In this document: piece after piece, positions 26,862-35,287 of the stretch
Layout: the number at the start of each line of letters is the position of its first letter
How positions within the stretch are numbered: position 1 is the first letter of the stretch
Source: Bradyrhizobium sp. AS23.2
GTDB lineage: Bacteria; Pseudomonadota; Alphaproteobacteria; Rhizobiales; Xanthobacteraceae
Direction of reading: 5' to 3'
Assembly (NCBI RefSeq): GCF_001908185.1
Contig: NZ_LGHM01000141.1
Coordinates: forward strand, 1 to 50,395
DNA: 50,395 nt
The notes under the pieces: generated by a model
Seen by the model: the letters and a program-made list of their open reading frames with translations, nothing else
Told to the model about the DNA's origin: nothing
Databases searched by the model: none
Translations under genes and position numbers: made by a program

Positions 26862-28364
26862 TCACCCGTACACGAACGCCTTGTCGTCCAGATCCGTCTT
26901 CGGAATCTCGTCCTTTTCGATCCAGTAGTCCTGGCTGTGCTGCCATTCCGGCTTGTCGCCGCGCTTTGGCAACAGGTCCATGTTGCGCATCATGTAGCCG
27001 GGGTTGAAGTTCTCCGGATCGATCCAGGGCAGGATCGGCATGTTGTGGTCTTCGGCGCGCAGCTTGACCTCGACCTTCTTCGTGCCCTTGGCCTTCATGT
27101 GGCCGAGCAGCCGGCAGACGAAATCGGCGACGAGATCGACGCGCAGCGTCCAGCTCGCACGGAAATAGCCGAACACCCAGACCATGTTCGGCACGCCCGT
27201 GAACATCATGCCGCGATAGGTGACGGTGTCGCCGAAGGCCAGCGGCTTGCCGTCGACCTCAAAGGCGATGTCGCCGAGGGCGGCGAGGTTGAAACCAGTC
27301 GCGGTGACGATGACGTCGGCTTCGAGCAGCTTGCCCGACTTGAGCTGAATGCCGTTCTCAACGAAGCATTCGATCTCGTCGGTGACGACAGAAGCCTTGC
27401 CGCTGGCGATGCCCTTGAACAGATCGGCGTCCGGCACGAACGCGATGCGCTGGCGCCAGGGCCGATACGTCGGCGTGAAATGCGTCTCGACGTCATAGTC
27501 GGGCCCGAGGACCGCGCTGATCTGACCGATCAGCTCCTTCTTGACCTGCTCGGGCTTGGACACGCAGAGCTTGGTGAAGGCGTCCTGCTCGAACAGGATC
27601 TTGCGCCGTACGATCTCGTGGATCCATTCCTCATCGACCTGGAGCCGGCGCAGCTCCTCCGCGAGCTCGATCGCGTTACGGCCGAGACGGAAATAGGTCG
27701 GCGAGCGCTGCAGCATGGTGACATGCGCGCACTTGTCCGCGATGTTCGGCACCAGCGTTGCCGCCGTCGCGCCCGAGCCGATTACGACCACCTTCTTGTT
27801 CGTCAGGTCGATATCATCCGGCCAGGTCTGCGGATGGACGATCCGGCCCTTGAAGCGGTCCATGCCCTTCCATTCCGGCGTATACCCTTCCGAATGGCGA
27901 TAATAGCCCTGGCACATCCAGAGGAAATTGGCGGTGAACATCTTGGGCTCACCCGTGTCGGTCGTCACCGCCTCGATGGTCCAGAGATTTTGCTCGCTCG
28001 ACCAGCTCGCGGAATTGATCTTGTGCTTGTAGCGGATGTGACGGGCGATATCGTTGTCCTCGATCACCTCGTTCATGTAGGCGAGGATCTCTTCGGCGGT
28101 CGCGATCGGCGGTCCAATCCAGGGCTTGAAGCGATAGCCGAAGGTGTGGAGATCGCTATCGGAACGAATGCCGGGATAACGATGCGTGGTCCAGGTGCCG
28201 CCGAACGTCTCCTGCGTTTCCAGGATCACGTAGCCCGTGCCCGGAAGCTGCTTGGTCAGGTGATAGGCGCTGCCGATGCCGGAGATGCCGGCGCCGACGA
28301 TCAGCACGTCGAAATGTTCAGAAGCCTGTTTGGCCGTGGCGTGACTGCGAACAGCGATATTCAT
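26862..28364 (-). CDS. FAD-dependent Baeyer-Villiger-type monooxygenase
   Basis: Flavoprotein of the class B monooxygenases, which use FAD, NADPH and O2 to oxidise ketones to esters or lactones (or heteroatoms). 500 residues from the ATG at 28364; a longer frame from 28457 lacks support. An FAD-binding GAGISGIG lies near residues 24-31, the NADPH-binding GSGATAATL in the middle. The Baeyer-Villiger fingerprint FxGxxxHxxxWP is complete as FKGRIVHPQTWP. No partner gene is obvious; it is convergent with the MCE gene. The substrate is unknown. Confidence 0.92.
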   Translation of the reverse strand: MNIAVRSHATAKQASEHFDVLIVGAGISGIGSAYHLTKQLPGTGYVILETQETFGGTWTTHRYPGIRSDSDLHTFGYRFKPWIGPPIATAEEILAYMNEVIEDNDIARHIRYKHKINSASWSSEQNLWTIEAVTTDTGEPKMFTANFLWMCQGYYRHSEGYTPEWKGMDRFKGRIVHPQTWPDDIDLTNKKVVVIGSGATAATLVPNIADKCAHVTMLQRSPTYFRLGRNAIELAEELRRLQVDEEWIHEIVRRKILFEQDAFTKLCVSKPEQVKKELIGQISAVLGPDYDVETHFTPTYRPWRQRIAFVPDADLFKGIASGKASVVTDEIECFVENGIQLKSGKLLEADVIVTATGFNLAALGDIAFEVDGKPLAFGDTVTYRGMMFTGVPNMVWVFGYFRASWTLRVDLVADFVCRLLGHMKAKGTKKVEVKLRAEDHNMPILPWIDPENFNPGYMMRNMDLLPKRGDKPEWQHSQDYWIEKDEIPKTDLDDKAFVYG

Positions 28365-28489
28365 TGTTGCTTCTATGCCTTGCTTGTTTTTGTGGCCGCC
28401 CTTCACCGGACGGCGCGTTTCCTCCGCGACGGGCATGGTCGCCCATCGCGCTTCCACTGCAAAATGACATAGATCAATTTGCGGTCAAA

Positions 28490-29248
28490 TCACAGCGCCG
28501 CACCCCAGCTCCGCGCTGTCTGCAAGATCCAGTCGCGATAGAGCGTGAGCGGTGTGACCCCGGTCAATCCGCCGCAGCCGTCGGCGCCGTTCGGCCCGGT
28601 GGACCAGCTGATGACGCCGACGAGCACCGTGCCATTGGGCTTGTCTTCGAACACGGGGCCGCCGGAATCGCCAGTGCAGGCGCCGATTCCGTCGCGAACA
28701 CCGTTGGTTACGGGATCGACCAGCCGGATCTGCAGCGTGCCGGGCTGACCGGTGGCCACGAGCGCCGCGACGCGCGTCGCGCCGCCGCTCTTGCCATCAC
28801 CGCGCACCGTGACGCCAATGCCGGCGATCACGAAGCGGCTACCGACCTGGATCGGAATATTCGGCATGCCGACCGGCACTGCCGATTTTCCCTTGAGTGG
28901 AATTTCGAGTTGCAGCAATGCCACGTCTGCGGTGGCGCGATGCACCTGCATCGCCTGCATGTTGAAGTTCGGATGGATCGCGACGGTGCGAACGTTCTGC
29001 AACTGCGGCTGACCGTCGGCACCGCGATCGACGATCTTGTAGTCCGCGCCGGGCTGCACGCAGTGGGCAACCGTGAGCACGAGCTTCGGCGCGATCAGGC
29101 TGCCGGTGCAGAAATTGCCACGCGAGCCGACGATGGTGACGACGGCGCGCGCAACGCCATCGGCCTGCGGCGTGCCGCCGCCGACGATTGCATGGGCGGG
29201 GGTCGCGAGCAGCAGCGCGGCTATAATGAATGTAACAAGCTTCTTCAT
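28490..29248 (-). CDS. Secreted trypsin-fold (S1) serine protease
   Basis: 252 residues from the ATG at 29248. The signal peptide KKLVTFIIAALLLATPAHA ends at residue 20, and the next residues are IVGGG, the classic mature N-terminus of an active S1 protease, so signal peptidase alone might activate it without a propeptide. Catalytic triad: His in LTVAHC, Asp in ADVALLQLE, Ser in CTGDSGGPVF. The residue six before the Ser (chymotrypsin 189, Asp in trypsin) is Gly, so a trypsin-like preference for Lys/Arg is not expected. It is divergent from the HAD gene. Its physiological target is unknown. Confidence 0.9.
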   Translation of the reverse strand: MKKLVTFIIAALLLATPAHAIVGGGTPQADGVARAVVTIVGSRGNFCTGSLIAPKLVLTVAHCVQPGADYKIVDRGADGQPQLQNVRTVAIHPNFNMQAMQVHRATADVALLQLEIPLKGKSAVPVGMPNIPIQVGSRFVIAGIGVTVRGDGKSGGATRVAALVATGQPGTLQIRLVDPVTNGVRDGIGACTGDSGGPVFEDKPNGTVLVGVISWSTGPNGADGCGGLTGVTPLTLYRDWILQTARSWGAAL

Positions 29249-29357
29249 GGGAACATGCTCTGGCGTCGGCATGGGTGAGGTCGGGGGATGCTTCGGACTG
29301 GTCCTTGCCGATATCGCATGCTAGCCCTCTTGGAAAGGAATTGACGAGGGCAGGACA

Positions 29358-29993
29358 TTGGCGATCGAGGCTGTGATCTTTGATTTTGGCGGCGTGTTGA
29401 CGAGCTCGCCGTTCGAGGCGTTTGCGCGGTTCGAGACGGAGCGCGGGCTGCCCATCGACATCATCCGGCGCACCAACGCCGCCAACCATCTGGAAAATGC
29501 CTGGGCCAAGTTCGAGCGTGCCGAGGTCGATATCGAAACCTTCGACAAGCTGTTCGCCGACGAATCACGTGCGCTCGGCGCGGAGGTGCGCGGCCGCGAA
29601 GTGCTGCCGCTGCTCCAGGGCGATCTTCGCCCTGACATGGTGGAGGCGTTGAAACGCATCAAGGCGAATTTCAAGACCGGCTGCATCACCAACAACCTGC
29701 CCGCCAACGCCATCGGCAGCATGACCGGGCGCTCACTCTACGTCGCCGAGGTGATGGTGCTGTTCGACCACGTCATCGAGTCCGCCAAGATCGGCCTGCG
29801 CAAGCCCGATCCGCGCATCTACAAAATGATGGTCGACACCCTGAAGGTCGATCCGAAGACTTGCGTCTATCTCGACGATCTCGGCGTCAATCTGAAACCC
29901 GCGCGCGAAATGGGCATGACCACGATCAAGGTCGCCAGCGGCGCGCAGGCGATTCGGGAACTCGAGGCGGCGACGGGGCTGAAGCTCGGTTAA
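29358..29993 (+). CDS. HAD-superfamily hydrolase (subfamily IA)
   Basis: 211 residues from a TTG at 29358. Motif I FDFGGVLTSS carries the nucleophile position (FDFGG, where the second catalytic Asp of DxD is replaced by Gly, as in the epoxide-hydrolase N-terminal/ACAD10-like branch). Motif II is ITNN, motif III has the Lys in GLRKPDP and motif IV is YLDDLGVN. A helical cap sits after motif I. Likely a phosphatase or related hydrolase on a small molecule. The TTG start lies behind GAGGGCAGG; no ATG is available nearby. It is divergent from the protease gene. Confidence 0.88.
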   Translation: MAIEAVIFDFGGVLTSSPFEAFARFETERGLPIDIIRRTNAANHLENAWAKFERAEVDIETFDKLFADESRALGAEVRGREVLPLLQGDLRPDMVEALKRIKANFKTGCITNNLPANAIGSMTGRSLYVAEVMVLFDHVIESAKIGLRKPDPRIYKMMVDTLKVDPKTCVYLDDLGVNLKPAREMGMTTIKVASGAQAIRELEAATGLKLG

Positions 29994-30006
29994 TTGCGCT
30001 GCCAAT

Positions 30007-30111
30007 CCCTCATCCTGAGGAGCGCGCTTTAGCGCGCGTCTCGAAGGATGAAGGCCCCGCTTGTGCCCCTCGCCCTTCGAGACGCCGCTTCGCGGCTCCT
30101 CAGGGTGAGGG
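30007..30111. repeat. Extragenic palindromic repeat (CATCCTGAGG type)
   Basis: CCCTCATCCTGAGGAGC on the left mirrors GCTCCTCAGGGTGAGGG on the right, with inner hairpins GCGCGCTTTAGCGCGC and GCCGCTTCGCGGC. It lies just after the HAD gene. A diverged copy is at 36190-36310. Confidence 0.85.
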
Positions 30112-30143
30112 AGAGAGATTCGCATCCGCGGTCGTCACGGCCT

Positions 30144-30169
30144 CGTCATTGCGAGCGCAGCAGAGCAAC
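30144..30169. repeat. Single arm of the CGTCATTGCGAGCG-type repeat
   Basis: CGTCATTGCGAGCGCAGCAG resembles the left arm of the repeat at 43667-43747, but no matching right arm follows; a truncated copy. Confidence 0.6.
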
Positions 30170-30202
30170 GACAGCTGTGGCGGGATGCCGCCCAACCAAA
30201 AT

Positions 30203-31312
30203 CTACTTCGCCGCAGTGGCAATCCGCTCAGGGAAGGCGGCAGCGAGTGAGTCTCGATCCGGCTTCAGCACGCCGCGCTCCGTGATGAGGCCGGTGACGA
30301 GACGCGCCGGCGTGACGTCGAAGGCGTAGTTGGCAACTGGCGATCCCTCCGGCACGATGCGCACCGTCTCGAGCCGTCCATCGGCGGTACGGCCGGTCAT
30401 GTCAGAAACTTCAATGCCGCTGCGCTGCTCGATCGGAATATCGCGAATGCCGTCATCGACCGCAAAATCGATCGTCGGCGATGGCAGCGCCACATAGAAC
30501 GGCACGCCGTTGTCGTGCGCGGCGAGCGCCTTCAGATAGGTGCCGATCTTGTTGCAGACGTCGCCATTGGCCGCGACGCGGTCGGTGCCGACGATGGCGA
30601 GATCGACCATGCCGTGCTGCATCAGGTGCCCGCCGGTGTTGTCGGGGATCACCGTGTGCGGCACGCCGTGATGACCGAGTTCCCAGGCGGTGAGCGAGGC
30701 GCCCTGATTGCGCGGGCGGGTCTCGTCGACCCAGACGTGGACATTGATGCCGCGCTCGTGTGCGAGATAGATCGGCGCCGTCGCCGTGCCCCAGTCAACG
30801 GTGGCAAGCCAGCCGGCATTGCAATGGGTCAGCACGTTGATTGTGTCGCCCGGCTTCTTCTTCGCCGCAATCGCCTCGATCAACTTCAGGCCGTTACCGG
30901 CGATGCCACGGTTGATCTCGACGTCCTGCTCGACAATCTCGTCGGCCCGCGCATACGCCGCCTCCGCCCTTTCAACCGAATCGATCGGTGCGAGCGTCGT
31001 GCGCATCTCGTCCAGCGCCCATTTCAGATTGATCGCGGTCGGGCGCGCCACGACGAGCGTCTCGTAGGCGCGCTTCAGGCCGGCGTCGGTGGCATCCTCG
31101 CGCATCGCGAGCGCCATGCCGTAGGCCGCCGTGGCGCCGATCAGCGGCGCGCCACGCACCAGCATGTCGCGGATGGCGACCGCGGCGTCTTCGCATGACG
31201 TCAGCTTCGCAACGACGAACTCATGAGGCAGCCTGCGCTGGTCGATCGCGCCGACCGACCAGCCGTCGCGATCGCGCCAGATGCTGCGGAAATGCTTGCC
31301 GTCGACCTTCAT
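30203..31312 (-). CDS. mtnA: S-methyl-5-thioribose-1-phosphate isomerase
   Basis: Converts 5-methylthioribose-1-phosphate to 5-methylthioribulose-1-phosphate in methionine salvage. 369 residues, the standard length. Family motifs: VRGAPLIGATAAYGMALA near residues 50-70, the catalytic Cys in LTHCNAGWLAT (~160) and the catalytic Asp in VGTDRVAANGDV (~240), then KIGTY. It starts 18 bases after the end of mtnP on the same strand, so the two form an operon. The later enzymes of the pathway are not in this window. Confidence 0.96.
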   Translation of the reverse strand: MKVDGKHFRSIWRDRDGWSVGAIDQRRLPHEFVVAKLTSCEDAAVAIRDMLVRGAPLIGATAAYGMALAMREDATDAGLKRAYETLVVARPTAINLKWALDEMRTTLAPIDSVERAEAAYARADEIVEQDVEINRGIAGNGLKLIEAIAAKKKPGDTINVLTHCNAGWLATVDWGTATAPIYLAHERGINVHVWVDETRPRNQGASLTAWELGHHGVPHTVIPDNTGGHLMQHGMVDLAIVGTDRVAANGDVCNKIGTYLKALAAHDNGVPFYVALPSPTIDFAVDDGIRDIPIEQRSGIEVSDMTGRTADGRLETVRIVPEGSPVANYAFDVTPARLVTGLITERGVLKPDRDSLAAAFPERIATAAK

Positions 31313-31330
31313 GGCATTCTGCCTTTCGCT

Positions 31331-32206
31331 TCAACCGCGCAGCACGCGTCCCGCCACCGCATCGAGCTTCTTCAAAAGCTCCGGGTCGCGCGCTTCGGGC
31401 GCCGTGATCAGCGCAGTGTCGAGCGCGCGGTCCGAGCCGATCGGGCACGGCTCGTGGTCGCGCGGGAAATCCTTTGCCAGCCGCGCCACCAGCGCCTTCG
31501 CCTTGTCGGCGTTCGAGGTCAGCACGCGGATAATGTCCTGGACGGTGACGGCATCGTGATCGGGATGCCAGCAGTCGAAATCCGTCACCATCGCCACGGT
31601 GGCGTAACAGATCTCGGCCTCACGGGCGAGCTTCGCTTCGGGCATGTTGGTCATGCCGATCACCGAATAGCCCAGCGTCTTGTACGTCATGCTTTCCGCA
31701 TAGGTGGAGAATTGCGGCCCCTCCATGCAGACATAGGTTCCGCCGCGTGCGAACGCGATGCCCTCGGCCTCAGCCGCGGCCGCGAGATGGATCCGCAACC
31801 GCGGCGAGACCGGATGCGCCATCGACACATGCGCGACGCAGCCCCTGCCGAAGAACGAACTCTCGCGCTTGTGGGTACGGTCGACGAACTGATCAACGAG
31901 AACGAAGGTTCCGGGCGGCAGTTCCTCCCTGAAGGAGCCGCAGGCCGAGAGCGAGATCAGGTCGGTGACGCCGGCCCGCTTCAGGACGTCGATATTGGCG
32001 CGGTAGTTGATGTCGGAGGGCGACAGCCGGTGGCCTTTGTCGTGCCGCGGCAGGAACACGACCGGCAGGCCGGCGATCGAGCCCCGTCGCAAGGGAGCAG
32101 AAGGCTCGCCCCAGGGGCTCTCGATCACCTCTTCGCGAGCGTCTTGCAGTCCCGGCAGGTCGTAGATGCCGGAGCCGCCGATGATGCCCAATACCGCCTG
32201 CGTCAT
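31331..32206 (-). CDS. mtnP: S-methyl-5'-thioadenosine phosphorylase
   Basis: Phosphorolysis of methylthioadenosine to adenine and methylthioribose-1-phosphate, the substrate source for the adjacent mtnA. 291 residues. Motifs of the PNP/MTAP family: GIIGGSGIYDLPGL at the N-terminus, the phosphate-binding LPRHDKGHRLSPSDINYRAN, GGTYVCMEGPQFST, the MTA-type GMTNMPEAKLAREAEICYA and the DFDCWH purine site. First gene of the mtnP-mtnA operon. Confidence 0.95.
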   Translation of the reverse strand: MTQAVLGIIGGSGIYDLPGLQDAREEVIESPWGEPSAPLRRGSIAGLPVVFLPRHDKGHRLSPSDINYRANIDVLKRAGVTDLISLSACGSFREELPPGTFVLVDQFVDRTHKRESSFFGRGCVAHVSMAHPVSPRLRIHLAAAAEAEGIAFARGGTYVCMEGPQFSTYAESMTYKTLGYSVIGMTNMPEAKLAREAEICYATVAMVTDFDCWHPDHDAVTVQDIIRVLTSNADKAKALVARLAKDFPRDHEPCPIGSDRALDTALITAPEARDPELLKKLDAVAGRVLRG

Positions 32207-32386
32207 GCCTGCTCCACCCTATCAGCGCTACGCGATTACGTGAAGAAGCTATGCCAGTTTTGCGATGGTTTTGGAACGGGGGCGTTGGGCCGGGGTCAAT
32301 GCCGCGAGGCGCGCTCAGCGCTACCTCCACGCTCCCTGTCGTCCCGGCGAAGGCCAGAATGACCCGGGAGAGATTCGTGCGCTTGA

Positions 32387-32659
32387 CTAAGCCGCCGTCG
32401 CCGGCTGCAACTGGGTCGCGACCATCCGCTCCAGCGTCTCGACGGACTGGAAATTCTCCGGCGTGATCTCGGACTGCGGGATGGTGAAGTCGAACTCGGC
32501 CTCCACGCCCAGCATCAAATTGACCATGTCCATCGAGGTCAGGCCGACATCGACGAGCCTGGCCGACGGCGTGATGTCCGCGGCGAGCGAGTTCTGTTCG
32601 AGGATGCCCTTCACCAGCTTGATGATTCGATCGCGGACGTCGGTATCGAAGGCCTGCAT
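32387..32659 (-). CDS. Stand-alone carrier protein (phosphopantetheine-binding)
   Basis: 90 residues from the ATG at 32659. Four-helix acyl-carrier-type protein; the phosphopantetheine Ser is Ser42 in DVGLTSMDMVNLML, a variant of the common DSLD motif. The acidic helix II and the C-terminal QSVETLERMVATQ fit the family. It is divergent from an acyl-CoA-dehydrogenase-like gene and a SerRS-like amino acid:carrier-protein ligase. In the characterised Bradyrhizobium and Agrobacterium systems a small carrier protein near the ligase gene is the aminoacylated partner. It is therefore likely that this protein, not fatty-acid ACP, receives the amino acid; direct proof is not in the sequence. Confidence 0.88.
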   Translation of the reverse strand: MQAFDTDVRDRIIKLVKGILEQNSLAADITPSARLVDVGLTSMDMVNLMLGVEAEFDFTIPQSEITPENFQSVETLERMVATQLQPATAA

Positions 32660-33015
32660 CGGCAAATTCCCATTTATCTATCGGGGCGGACCGGACTGAC
32701 GGCCAGGATGGCCGCGGGCAGCCGGTCCCACAATGGGCGCGAGGATTACTTCGCCTTTCTTAGTAAACGATGACTCAGATTGATTAAAATTCGGCCTCTT
32801 CCAGATCACTAACGCGATCGCGGAAATTCGGGCGCTGCAGACAACCGGGCCTTAACTGTTCGTCCGGAATTGCGCTTTGTTTACCCTCTATTTCATCGAC
32901 GAATTTGAATTAAATCCGTAGCCTCGTCTCACAAGCAAAGATGGTCGGAGGATCGCTTACGCGGCATGGCGAATGATGCCGGCGATCCTGAACGACGAAC
33001 CGGAGGCGGACGAGT
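32660..33015. promoter_or_regulatory. Divergent promoter region of the aminoacyl-carrier-protein cluster
   Basis: 356 bases without a gene, clearly more AT-rich than the rest (for example around 32755-32800 and 32870-32925). A small palindrome CGCGATCGCG is at 32813-32822. No consensus promoter was recognised with confidence, but both the carrier-protein gene and the three-gene plus-strand unit must start here. GGAGGCGGACGAG lies ahead of the ATG at 33016 as ribosome-binding site. Confidence 0.55.
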
Positions 33016-34233
33016 ATGAACGTGCGTGAAGCAGTCCTCACTGTCGACGAAACCCAGGCGAGCTTCCTCGAGCAGGGTCCCTCCTTGACCGAACGCGCGG
33101 CCCGGACCGCCGCGGCGGCGGCTGCCGACGCAGACGCTGTCGATCGTGACGCCCGCTTCCCGCACAAGGCTTTCGAGGTCGCACGCGAGCAGAAGTTGCT
33201 CGGCGTCATGATCCCGGTCGAGTACGGCGGCTTCGGTGCCTCGATCTACGACGTCACCGACATCTGCTACACGCTCGGGCGCGCCTGCGCCTCGACCGCG
33301 ATGATCTACGCGATGCACCAGACCAAGGTCGCCTGCGTCGTCAGGCATGGCCACGGCATTCCCTGGATGGAAACCATGATGCGCCGGGTCGCCCGCGACC
33401 AGTGGCTGCTCGCCTCCTCCACCACCGAAGGCCAGAACGGCGGCAACATCCGCGCCAGCGCGGCTGCCATCGATCACGCCGGCGACACCGTCTCGCTCGT
33501 GCGCGACGCCACCGTGATCTCCTACGGCGCCGAGGCGGATGGTCTCGTCACCATCGCTCGCCGCGCCACCGAAGCCGCAGCCTCCGATCAGGTACTGCTG
33601 GCACTCGCCAAGGACGATTATTCGCTGAAGCAGACGCAGGGCTGGGAAACGCTCGGCATGCGCGGCACCTGCTCGACAGGTTTCGAGCTGAAAGTCGATT
33701 GCCCCGCCGACCGCGTCTTCCCGGAATCCTACGACAAGATCCACGCCCAGACCATGACGCCGTTTGCGCATCTGTGCTGGTCGTCAGCCTGGGCCGGCAT
33801 CGCCGCCGCGGCCGTGACCCGCGCGCAGGCCTTCATCCGCAAAGCGGCGCGCAGCTCGGGCGGCCAGATGCCGCCGGCCGCGTCGCACTTCACCGCCGCG
33901 AAGATGTCGCTGGCCAAATTGCGCGCGCTGATCGCCGCCAATCTCGACGTCTTCGCCCGCGCCGAGCATGACGAGCGCGCGCTGAGCTCGCTCGACTTCC
34001 AGTCCTCGATCACGCTTCTGAAGGTGCAGGCCTCCGAGCTCGCGGTCGAGACCGTGATGCATGCGATGCGCACCGCGGGCCTTTCCGGCTACCGCAACGA
34101 CGGCGAATTCACCATGGGCCGCCACCTGCGCGACGTGTTGTCGTCGCCGATCATGATCAACAACGACCGCATCCTGGCCAACGCCGCCACCTCGACGCTG
34201 ATGAGCGGCGTGCCATTGAGCCTTCGCGACTAA
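33016..34233 (+). CDS. Acyl-CoA-dehydrogenase-like flavoprotein of the aminoacyl-carrier-protein cluster
   Basis: 405 residues with the acyl-CoA dehydrogenase fold: N-terminal helices (KAFEVAREQKLLGVMIPVEY), middle domain (TTEGQNGGNIRASAAAI in the usual flavin-loop place) and C-terminal helices ending YRNDGEFTMGRHLRDVLSSP. Both positions known for the catalytic Glu look lost: the helix site reads PFAHLCWSSAW with no Glu, and the late YEG site reads IMINNDR. It may therefore not be a normal acyl-CoA dehydrogenase; oxidation or hydroxylation of a carrier-bound aminoacyl group is a possible role, as for prolyl-carrier oxidases. First gene of a likely operon with the ligase (36-base gap). Confidence 0.85.
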   Translation: MNVREAVLTVDETQASFLEQGPSLTERAARTAAAAAADADAVDRDARFPHKAFEVAREQKLLGVMIPVEYGGFGASIYDVTDICYTLGRACASTAMIYAMHQTKVACVVRHGHGIPWMETMMRRVARDQWLLASSTTEGQNGGNIRASAAAIDHAGDTVSLVRDATVISYGAEADGLVTIARRATEAAASDQVLLALAKDDYSLKQTQGWETLGMRGTCSTGFELKVDCPADRVFPESYDKIHAQTMTPFAHLCWSSAWAGIAAAAVTRAQAFIRKAARSSGGQMPPAASHFTAAKMSLAKLRALIAANLDVFARAEHDERALSSLDFQSSITLLKVQASELAVETVMHAMRTAGLSGYRNDGEFTMGRHLRDVLSSPIMINNDRILANAATSTLMSGVPLSLRD

Positions 34234-34269
34234 ACCAACAAGAACAAACTTGAGATAGCAGGACATTCC

Positions 34270-35250
34270 ATGAATATTGCCGTCCTCCCCGATTCGCCCG
34301 AGACCGCTCCGCAAATCGCAGATCCACTCGACCATCTCGCCGACAAGCTGTTCCACCGCATGGGCTCGGACGGCGTCTACGCCCGTACCGCACTCTATGA
34401 GGGCATCGTCGAGCGGCTCGCCGCGCTGATCACGAACCATCGCGAAGCTGGCACCGAGGTGATGCGCTTCCCGCCAGTGATGAGCCGCGCCCAGCTCGAG
34501 AAATCCGGCTACCTGAAGAGCTTTCCGAACCTGCTCGGCTGCGTCTGCGGCCTGCACGGCACCGAACGCGAGATCAACGCCGCGGTGAGCCGCTTCGATG
34601 CCGGCGGCGACTGGACCACTTCGCTCTCGCCCGCCGATCTCGTGCTGTCGCCGGCGGCCTGCTATCCCGTCTATCCGATCGCGGCGAGCCGCGGACAATT
34701 GCCGAAGGGCGGCGTGCGCTTCGACGTCGCCGCCGACTGCTTCCGCCGCGAACCGTCGAAGCATCTCGACCGGCTGCAATCGTTCCGGATGCGCGAATAT
34801 GTCTGCATCGGCACACCCGAGGACGTCGCCGACTTCCGCGAGCGCTGGATGGTGCGCGCGCAGGCGATCGCCCGCGATCTCGGCCTGACCTTCCGCGTCG
34901 ATTATGCCAGCGATCCGTTCTTCGGCCGCGTCGGCCAGATGAAGGCGGTGAGCCAGAAGCAGCAGCAGCTCAAGTTCGAGCTCCTCATTCCGCTGCGCTC
35001 GGAAGAGCAGCCGACCGCCTGCATGAGCTTCAACTATCACCGCGAGCATTTCGGCACGACCTGGGGCATCCAGGACGCCAATGGCGAGCCGGCGCACACC
35101 GGCTGCGTTGCTTTCGGCATGGACCGGCTCGCTGTCGCCATGTTCCACACTCACGGCACCGATCTTTCCGCCTGGCCCGCCAAGGTGCGGGACATTCTGG
35201 GCATGCAGCCGCAGCTCGCGGCCGATGCCCGTGGCGAAGGCTGGCGCTAA
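34270..35250 (+). CDS. Amino acid--[acyl-carrier-protein] ligase (SerRS-like)
   Basis: 326 residues. Homologue of the catalytic domain of atypical archaeal seryl-tRNA synthetases without a tRNA-binding arm; such enzymes activate a small amino acid (Gly or Ala in those studied) and load it onto a carrier-protein phosphopantetheine. Class II motif 2 is CFRREPSKHLDRLQSFRMRE and motif 3 is GCVAFGMDRLAVAMF. The three zinc ligands of the family are present as Cys131, Glu176 and Cys279, the same numbering I recall for the Bradyrhizobium enzyme. AGCAGGA precedes the ATG. Neighbours: dehydrogenase-like protein upstream, GNAT-like protein downstream, carrier protein divergent. The final product of the system is not known. 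Confidence 0.93.
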   Translation: MNIAVLPDSPETAPQIADPLDHLADKLFHRMGSDGVYARTALYEGIVERLAALITNHREAGTEVMRFPPVMSRAQLEKSGYLKSFPNLLGCVCGLHGTEREINAAVSRFDAGGDWTTSLSPADLVLSPAACYPVYPIAASRGQLPKGGVRFDVAADCFRREPSKHLDRLQSFRMREYVCIGTPEDVADFRERWMVRAQAIARDLGLTFRVDYASDPFFGRVGQMKAVSQKQQQLKFELLIPLRSEEQPTACMSFNYHREHFGTTWGIQDANGEPAHTGCVAFGMDRLAVAMFHTHGTDLSAWPAKVRDILGMQPQLAADARGEGWR

Positions 35251-35287
35251 GCGAACGAGGCCTACCATTTCCACGGGCAAGACAAGC

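Noticed and set aside
26766..28472. 568-codon plus-strand frame
   Set aside because: Antisense to the Baeyer-Villiger-type monooxygenase, which has complete cofactor and fingerprint motifs on the other strand.
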